A DNA stretch of 64,000 nt from Lunularia cruciata (taxonomy: Eukaryota > Streptophyta > Marchantiopsida > Lunulariales > Lunulariaceae). Each line of letters begins with the position of its first letter. Within the stretch, counting starts at the first letter, position 1. The DNA lies in assembly GCA_948567375.1 (NCBI GenBank), contig OX419761.1, forward strand, positions 54,686,501 to 54,750,500, written 5' to 3'. Of the stretch, positions 55,960 through 64,000 are shown in pieces. Both the position numbers and the translations under genes were made by a program. The notes below the pieces were generated by a model. The model had not been told where the DNA came from. It saw nothing but the letters and a program-made list of their open reading frames with translations, and searched no databases.

Positions 55960-56490
55960 GTACCATCAAGTTGATCTCAAACTTATTTGGTCTCCTGAAA
56001 TCCAAAGCGAAACTACTGTGTTGGCCCGTCCTAAGAGTCCAATTTCTTTTAGTGCAAAAACTATTCAAGTATGGAAACTAGTATACTACTGCATGGACTC
56101 TTGTACCTTTTCCCTAGTTCTAGCTTCATGATTGGCTCACTTTCAATAGTTGCAGTACCTGCTAGTTTGATCTCCTGAGTTGAGGTTTCTTTGGCCGGAT
56201 ATATGTTTGATGGTACAAGCTTTCGATCTACTTGTGAATTGAGTTTCTTATCTGAATGCAAATGTGCTATCGACTTCAGCTTTGGAGGTTGGAGTTGAGA
56301 ACCAACTGAGAAATTTGATCTTAGCACACACTATCTCATTATGGTTTTCCTCGTCCTGGGTGGTCTCCTCCCAACACATGTTCCTTTCACGATCTACCAC
56401 CCAACATAAGCCATGTTTACGGCGGTCCTACATCCTACTCACACCAGATGGTGCTAGTGTGAGACTCACACTAAATCCATTAATACACTT
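55960..56490 (-). repeat. Right arm of the large inverted repeat
   Basis: Reverse complement of the left arm, each tandem pair represented once (55971-56056 and about 56400-56490). A minus-strand 88-codon ORF (56061-56327) lies in the shared part without a known domain. Confidence 0.75.
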
Positions 56491-57049
56491 CGACAACTGA
56501 AAGCCATACAAAAGACTAAAGACTGGCGCTGGTCTGTTTTACCAAATCAGAGGGGTCTAATTAACAATCCCCCTTTTTTTCCCAGGGCATAGACTCATTA
56601 TCAATTTGTGAGATAATACTCTTTGGAATCCATATTAGCTAATTTTTAGAACTGAAAACACACGTTTTAGATAAATTTTATAGGGATTGTCCATAAAATT
56701 ATTATTATACGGGTATGAGTAAACCGAGAACTGAAACTCCTAAATCTTTTCAAGTTACCAAAACCGATACCATTGAGATCTTTCTGAAGTGTTCTTTGTT
56801 TTTCTCTCATGTTACCAAAAGCCATATAAAGACGATCTTTGTAGAAACATAAACACTAGTTCTCATTCTCAGTTCCAAGCAAAAATTGGAGAGAAGGTAC
56901 TACCGTCCTGTAATAGTATCTCGTACGTTTTACACACAACAATGTACATTAATCTCGAGTAGACTTGGAGGGCAGAACTAAGAGCTAGATTCTGAACTAT
57001 CTTACCTCATTAAATTGATGTTATTTCAGATTCTTTAGTTGTTTGTAGA
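56491..57049. other. Spacer
   Basis: AT-rich, nothing recognised. Confidence 0.35.
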
Positions 57050-57208
57050 CAGGTCAACTTGCATAGCTCGGATATCTTAGGTGCGGGAAAGCAGATTTTT
57101 CATATAGACTCTATGGGGACTTAGCCCCATTTTACCTTGTTCGTCTCTCTCTTGTCCGGCTTGATGGGGTCTTCCCATCCTTAGTATTTTCTAGGCGATC
57201 ACCTTCTT
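57050..57208 (-). repeat. Dispersed repeat R160, copy 5
   Basis: In reverse orientation: GGATGGGAAGACCCCATCAA, GTAAAATGGGGCTAAGTCC and CGCACCTAAGATATCCGAGC, colinear with the plus copies. Confidence 0.7.
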
Positions 57209-60110
57209 CTTTGATTAAATTGATATGTATATCTGAAGAAAAGGAAAACGATTGACTCCCGGTGGGTTTCAAATAGGGTTTTAACGGGAAGTGTCCAGAT
57301 CGAAAAAAAAAGTCGTGAAAGTAAACTTCTACGAGGTTAAAGGCAATCCGTATAATTTAATGAGTAAAGATTCTGCACATAGAAAGTTTTTCTGACCGTC
57401 AGAAATTTTACGGGAGGTTTCATAAACGAGCCCGATTTTTGTTCAGGTACCCGTAAAATACCGTAATATCCCCATTGATCCGCTTCAATTCAGCATTCGC
57501 TTAATTATGCGGCGCGTTTGCATCCCATGTGTTTCAACCCCATAAAGTGGCTGATTTCGATGTCCCCAGAATCATAACTCCCGAAGCTAACGTAGAGCGA
57601 TTCTTCTTGTTAACGAACAACAACGGTTCACCAGGCATCCACTGGGTTTGGGGGTTTTGTCCACCGGGTGCTTTGTTTTTCTATTTCTAGTGTCAGTTCA
57701 ATTTGGTAAATAGGACGACTTCACTCACAAATAAGAATGGCGGAAATATGATAAAAAATAGTCAGAAAAAAATCTAAAAGAATCTTCCCAAGAATCTAAT
57801 GAAAGAAAAAATTTTGACTTTCGAAGGGTACTCGTATATTTGTAGCGATCCAACTAGACCATATCATTTGTTGTCATGTGTAATATGTCAGCACATTATA
57901 TAAAAGATTTAATGTATAGAATGCATCATGTCATCAAATTTTATGAAAACTAAATTCTGCTGTATTTTTATTGAATCTCCTTTCCTAATGGATGGCCATT
58001 CCGCGCAGTGCAAAGCAGAGTTAACCTTTTGTATCATTCGCTCTGGTTACAGTTTGGTAATCCTGTCCGTATAATTAACGTATTGTAAGAAACAGTTAAC
58101 TCTAGTTGACGCGACCTCAGAATGGCCATCAACCTCCTCGCTCTTTTCGGTACGATTACCTTAGACCTGGTTCGTCCCATAACATACGGTAGTAGGAACG
58201 GACGGATGTTAATCTCAACACCCAGTCATCCATCCCCTGCCGTTCTCGAAGTGGGAGGAGCCAGCAAGTTGGCAGCAACTAGAATACGAATTCGACCGAC
58301 CCATTAGTAGGATGTCGGCGTCGGACCACCAAAATGATACTTCTAGATAGTAATAGAGAGCGCATTGGAAACCGTGCTGGCTCGTGATCGGCACCGCGCA
58401 ATTCTTGCGAGCAGCCGCTAATTTCAGGAGATACGCTCCACAATATCGGATATCTTCAGTGGCAGCTCAACATAGGAAAGCTAACTTAAGACGACGAGGT
58501 GATCACGAGCCATGGCTTGTAGCCGACAAAACAGAGTGAGTTTAATACACTATTCTGAGCATAAAAGAATCTTATAACGCCAAGCGAGATGCGTGTAGAC
58601 GAAGGCCATTCTAAATTGAGGTAAGTAATCAGCTGAAATCATGACGGATGACAAAGCGTTCCGTCGACCGTCAATTCACAGTCCGTCACGAAACGCGAAC
58701 AGAAATTCCAGGAATGATACCAATCCGCCTACACCAAGGACGGGATGTTGAACTTGGAGTATGCTAGTCAGCGAACCTCCCTTGTAACAATCAGCAATGT
58801 TTATTTGTAATTTGAAATGTACCTGGGTAATTTATGAATTTTATTATCCTCTAATCGAATACAATGAACAAATTCTTAGTTAAACACGGAAAACCCGCTT
58901 TCAGTTGTATGTGCATTAAAAAATGTCAAAGAGGAAAGAAGAGAAAAAAGAAAACGAGAAAGGCTACCGCTAGAGAAAAGAAGAGAAAAATAACATTTAT
59001 TCTTGTTCGTTAGAACAAGGAATAAATTCATAAATAATAAATTGGCGGGTTGGGTTAGGTGTCATGTTTTTCTTACAGGGCGAAGATTGTGAAAGGGCCC
59101 TTCCAGTCGTCTCGTCTTTTGCTTGACTTCTACTCTACGGGAGAGTGCTCGATCATGTCACTTTCGACCACGAGTAGCATGCTAAGCATCGAGTGCATGA
59201 GCACTCTACTGTATGGATTTTTTCCCTCTTTGAGCAAGAACCAATCAATTTTTATTCTCCAGTATGTAATGTTTTCTTTCAAGGAAACGACAAATCAAAT
59301 TGACGGAATTGATTATTGACACTGTGCCATAACTTATCTGATAATTTTTGTTTTCTTGAGTTTCTCTTTTGAAGTCTTATGCAGAATCCAGTGAAGCATG
59401 TTTGCTAGGTGTCGCGATAGTAGCACCCGTCGATGCTTGGCTATTCTGAACAAAGACCTCAAATATAATCAAACATTTGATTCTGCTTGGCTTTGTGCAT
59501 GTCTCTATTGTCACTGGAAACCAACATGGCAATTACGTGTATCTAGCTTGTTTAGCAATCACTGAAGTCTAATAACGATTGGCTCAAAAACGATGAGAAG
59601 CTTGGCTGGGATGGAATCGGTGGCCACATATACCGTTCTTAAGGGTGATCAATGGACATGGTCTTTTTAACTTCAAAGTGGTGACGCTAGTTTCTTTGCC
59701 ATAAAAGCAAACAATCTCCTAGTTATGTTCTATTCAAAGAAAAGGAGGTGTTTATTTGCATGTACCTTTGAGTTGTTAAGTGAAAAGTAGATGAGAGTGT
59801 TAACAATGTGAAGAACAAGTGTTTACGTTATGAGACATTGTATGGAGTGTAGTTGTGGCGCGAAGATCAGAAATCCATTGGTAATTGTTTATCTTTGTCG
59901 AGAGTAAGCAATCGGGAGACCCTGCACTTGTCATCCAATCTTACTTTCTAGAAAATTTCATGTGTTTTATTCTATAGTTGATGGTTTCTGTATTGTAATG
60001 GCAGGAGCTCTGTTTAGTGTCCATACCATAATAATCTATCCATCTAATGAATCACAAAATTTCCCAATTATGAAATTTAAGTCGAGTGTATTAATCAAAA
60101 AGGTTTCAGA
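57209..60110. other. Spacer, CpG-retaining to about 58.8 kb
   Basis: No gene recognised. 57400-57680 and 58080-58760 keep many CpGs. ORFs at 58122-58307 and 59059-59319 (plus) have no recognisable domain. Confidence 0.35.
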
Positions 60111-60144
60111 GTCGTTTGCTTGCAGGTACCAACAAGCAAACGAC
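60111..60144. repeat. Short hairpin
   Basis: GTCGTTTGCTTG and its exact reverse complement, separated by 10 nt. Confidence 0.8.
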
Positions 60145-62662
60145 ATCCTTTTCTAAGAATGCTATGAAGTTACTAAAAAATGTGTAAATAATTCTATGAA
60201 ACTAATAAAAGGACTTTTTACATGGTAGAAAAAGTAGAATATGATATTTGATTTTCTTGAGTGAGTTTAGTGCATGTCTTTCAACAGCTTAAAACCTTCA
60301 ACTTCTAGGTTGCTTGTTAGTCTATATTACTCACTTAAAAGGTTGGAAAATTCCTCTCAAAAATCAATCATATTCTTTCTTGTTTTTTACACAAAACCTA
60401 CTTTATACTTTCATTGAAGCCTATTAATTCTACACCATGGATCAAAATTGTACAATTGATTGCAATTTCAAAAGAAATGATACTTAGTTCAAGCAGAAGG
60501 TGAGGGGTTTAGGTTGTTTGAGTATAATTAGTTGTACGTATAGAGAGGAATATAACTAAAAAAAATAGTAGAGTGGATGATTGAAATCAAGAAGCAGAGT
60601 AAGTTGAGGCTCTAATTAGAAGCTTATTAAGACTATCAAGTACACTACTTAGACATTGTTAAGGTTGCAAAGAAAAGTTCACTGAATAGTATGAGCAATT
60701 TATTGAGACAGCAAGAAAATTATTTTACCAAAGAAAATTTTCTTAAAATAAATAAATTATAATATTATGCTCAATAAAATAAATAGCAATAAACTAAGAG
60801 ATTTTAAGAATTTTAAGGATTATTGATAAAGTGACATCACAAGACCATAAATGGTAGTTTATAGAAATAGTATATAAAGAATCCAATTTCATTTTTATTT
60901 CATTTTTATTTCATTAAAATTCCTAAATTTACATATTGTCTATTTTCACCTTGTTGTAAGCTCAAATTCTTAATAGTTTTAGTTATTTTTCACATTTTGA
61001 AAATTGATACAATTTGAATATCCTTAATTCTTATTTTCATCCCCATATATGTTATCAATTCTCTCTAGAACTCAATATTCAAATTTTTTTCCTAAGAATT
61101 AGATATTTCAATTCTCATTCAAACATCAGTTTTTGTTCTCATTTCACAATCAATCAAATTTATTCTTCTATATATCCACACACATTCTCACTAAGACTAA
61201 ATTCATCTTTAGGTCTTCAAGACTAAGTGTTCTTTTAATAAAAAGTAAAACATTTATAAGTACTTCCAGTTCTCATTGAATTATCATTCATATTTTTGGA
61301 ACTAAGTGATAATTTCAAGACTAATACTTGTTTTATCATTTTAATATTATGTAGATCCTTAAAACTAATCATGAGGAATCTCATTATCACTTCTTCTCAT
61401 GAATTGATACTTCTTTTCTACACCAAATCCTTGTATCATGGACTAGTTAGAAGATCAATGCAATGATCAACAATAGAGCATTTATTCCTCAACAACAATT
61501 TAAGTATTTGTGATTTTCATTTATGCCATCTTACACACAACTAAAGGAGAAGTGTACAATTTTATTTTAGCCTTGTGATGTATTGGCCTTAGGCTCTAAA
61601 GTTCACAATACAATCTTATGGGAGGAAGGGTTCTGATTCTTGTAAGGCCCTTAGTCAATCTCTCACATAGGAGTCCATTCTCCTTAAGCTACAAGTCTTG
61701 AGAGTCTCAAGAAGTCCTTCAGTGATCTCTATTGGCAAATTAAGATTAATCCCCAAGGGGAGTCCCTTCCCCCTTAAATACTAGATCTTAACCCTAAAAA
61801 TAATTTCTTAACTTGCCCTAAATAATTACACTAATTGCAAACGCCGTTGCCCTAGCAATCCACACCATAATGGCCCATTGGCTCTCCTCCCTTAGATGCT
61901 GGATATTCCTAACCTATGAATGCATTGCTGAACTCTTGATTAGTTTCTTCTAGATATTGTACATTCACGTAGATCTTCTCACCCACATAAATTTGTTCCT
62001 ATATTAAACTTTTCATCCCACATATAACACTCTCCTAAGTCCATTCACTTCAAGCAAGACTAGAAAGGTCACCTCTTCTTCCTGTTTTTATTGCCATATG
62101 GGAAGAGTTGAGCTCTTATTTGGTAATAGGTTCATGTACAATCTCACTCTTGATACTCCTTGAAGATGGAATATTGTACATCAATGAACCCATCCATTTG
62201 TGCTAGCTCTAAGACTCTACCCAAGCAGCAACCGCACATACTCACTTGCTATATGAGATATATGAAGACAATAGTCATGATTGTCTAAAGGGGTTGAATG
62301 CTCTTTCCTCCTTATTGTACCAGCCCAATCTGTTGTACAATTATGCCAAGATCTTGCAATACACTATAAAACAAGAAACTATGCAATTATTGGTAGTATA
62401 CTATTGGTTCCAACAATTTCTAGCATGGTTGTAATCTCCATTATGCTTATTGGGTGGGCTTGCATTACAGGCTAGCAATGTGGAATTTCCTTGTATGAGT
62501 AGTGATGGATGATCCTTCAATTGTGCACCCTCAACTCTAACCAGTCTTGAAGCTCTTGTTTAAGACTTGTGGGAGCACATCTAAGGGTGTGAGCAATCCT
62601 ATTGGCTCCATGTTGGGGGAAGCAATGTCAAGTGGTGCGGATCCCTTGAAACTAAGGGATAG
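60145..62662. other. AT-rich spacer
   Basis: No gene recognised. The ORFs at 62246-62475 have no domain I can name. 60700-61400 is very AT-rich. Confidence 0.35.
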
Positions 62663-63040
62663 CTAACACAATTGGGTATCAATGTGTACCATCAATCCCA
62701 CATGATCCCATAAATGAACAAACACATGAGGAATTTGGTCATATCTAAGTACATCATTAAAATCCTCATGTATTGCTACAAGAATCAATAGGCTCCTTAC
62801 AAATTTCCAATTTCCAATTTGGATGGTAGGATATAGGAATCCAATCACCATGGGCTTGCTTGATTTAAGCACATAAAGGATAGCTCTGATGCAATCTGAG
62901 TTGCTTGAATTGACCTCCACCTCACTCATGTTTGTGTCTTGCACCTTGTCGTAGGACTTGATCATACATGAGCTAAGAGCATCATATGTCAAGGAATACT
63001 TGAAAGCACAGCGATGTCCACTTTGTTCCCATTTCTCCAA
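62663..63040 (-). pseudogene. Possible hAT-like transposase fragment
   Basis: A 125-codon minus-strand ORF with ILYVLKSSKPMVIGFLYPTI, which faintly recalls the P-x-G-x-x-Y block in plant hAT/DUF659 transposases. No dimerisation domain or DDE residue is visible. It may be chance similarity. Confidence 0.2.
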
Positions 63041-63317
63041 GATTTTAAAGGTTGGACCTACCGCAATGGCAAAATTGGTCTAAGTCCTTGCTCTTAACTA
63101 CTCAAAGGTCATCTTGAGTACATGGATCATGGTGCTAATTTAGACATTCTATTCTAATCACTACTATTTGTGGCATTGTAGGCTCCTTGCGATTGGGTAT
63201 CTTTGTAGATCCTTGTGATCTCCTTATTGGACACTTGATTTACATTGATGTACTCCCTTGTTGAGCATATATGTGATTTCAATGCCAACCCATGATTCAC
63301 CAACTTGAGACAATCCA
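63041..63317. other. Spacer left of L4
   Basis: Nothing recognised. Confidence 0.3.
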
Positions 63318-64000
63318 TGTGGTACACACATTTTTCATTTTTAATGAGTTTTAAAGAAGAAATGTGTTGGTAAAGCCAAAGGAAGGCTAAACGGGGAAGA
63401 AACACAAAGAATCATGTGTTTGGCATAGAATTGAAGTTGATCTTGGGTCAAAGTCAAAAGAACTTGGGTCAGGTGGACAGAAGTAGGAAGCCAAAGATAG
63501 AGGACTTTGTATTGGGATCTGCAACCCAATCCGAAGAACCTATAACAACTTTTCCTTGGGTTCATCCAATCAAGAAAGTACGTAGGAAGAAAGTGCCTAC
63601 CTCAAGATCAAGATGACCTTGAGTATGACAAGAAACCAACCCATAGAATTGGTGGGTAAATGGGGAATCGATTGAAGAATGATCAATCAGCAAAGGACCA
63701 TAAAATTAAGATTTTGACAAGGAAGCTATGCCTACAGTGGAGGGGTGGAACACAATTCTGAGGCAAAGTCATTTTGTAGTGAAGTAGCCTTCTTCAAAAG
63801 AGTTTGAATCATCACAATCAAGATTTGTTTGGAAAGAATTGGATGAGTTGTGATTATGGGAGTGTAATTTGTGACAAGACTCCAAATTAGTGCTTGTTAC
63901 TCTCTTCTTAGTGTAGTTTCTACTTGAGAGATTAAAGATGCAACCAAGAAGAATTTTTTGTTACTATTTCCTTTGTATTTTACCATTTCTATATTGTATC
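63318..64000 (+). mobile_element. L4: partial family-L LTR at the window edge
   Basis: Starts TGTGGTACACACATTTTTC, matching family-L LTR ends in plus orientation. After about 0.4 kb it joins R/U5-like sequence (AATCATCACAATCAAGA, GTTACTCTCTTCTTAGTGTAG), so the middle is deleted. The end lies beyond 64000. Confidence 0.8.

Noticed and set aside
62246-62475. Hydrophobic plus-strand ORFs as an organelle-derived fragment
   Set aside because: Could not be matched to any organelle protein with confidence.

Overview
The window is repeat-dense nuclear DNA from a plant, almost certainly a land plant. The left two thirds is a stack of nested Ty3/gypsy LTR retrotransposons with plant-type tRNA primer sites, and the right third is old AT-rich spacer. 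I see no host protein-coding gene, rRNA or tRNA. The species cannot be read from the sequence.

Layout. Four Ty3 groups are present. Family L (very long LTRs, minus-strand tRNA-Asp-like PBS) has a full-length copy L1 (1156-10251, minus, perfect 5-bp TSD), a truncated copy L2 (about 11027-16846, minus) whose 3.8-kb LTR carries an 857-codon ORF, a solo LTR L3 (19201-21122, plus), and a partial LTR L4 running off the right edge (63318-64000, plus). Family D encodes gag, retropepsin, a cytosine-5 DNA methyltransferase, RT, RNase H, integrase and a C-terminal PHD finger. D1 (29533-39463, plus) is complete, D2 (16847-43517, minus) is an older antisense copy split by insertions, and D0 (1-118) is the tail of a third copy. 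G1 (22647-29152, plus) is a young element with 690-bp LTRs that differ at about 11 sites. A fourth, old gypsy remnant lies at 48865-49735 (minus).

Nesting. D2 is the oldest large element and runs from its 5' end at 43517 leftwards. It was broken by D1 (its own family, opposite orientation, inserted in D2's methyltransferase region, 4-bp TSD AAGT), by G1 (also in the methyltransferase region), by the solo LTR L3 (at the RT catalytic YIDD codons, near-perfect 5-bp TSD), and by L2, whose LTR interrupts the PHD finger. Sequence resumes correctly across each junction, so the order of events can be read.

Main result. Family D combines a DNA methyltransferase (motifs I, IV, VI, VIII, IX and X readable) with a histone-reader type PHD finger in one gag-pol. 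D1 also has split direct repeats (B1 - coding - A1 - B2 - A2) instead of two equal LTRs. This looks like a chromatin-writing and chromatin-reading retrotransposon with unusual termini. All copies here carry stops or frameshifts, mostly of C-to-T type (CAG to TAG, CGA to TGA), so they look inactive.

The right part (43518-63317) holds a fivefold dispersed repeat of about 160 bp, a possible 1.3-kb TIR element, a large imperfect inverted repeat (arms near 52.9-53.7 and 55.96-56.5 kb), an 80-bp tandem duplication and a long (TA)n tract. Two stretches (about 43.9-46.7 and 57.0-58.8 kb) keep many CpGs and may be less methylated low-copy DNA.
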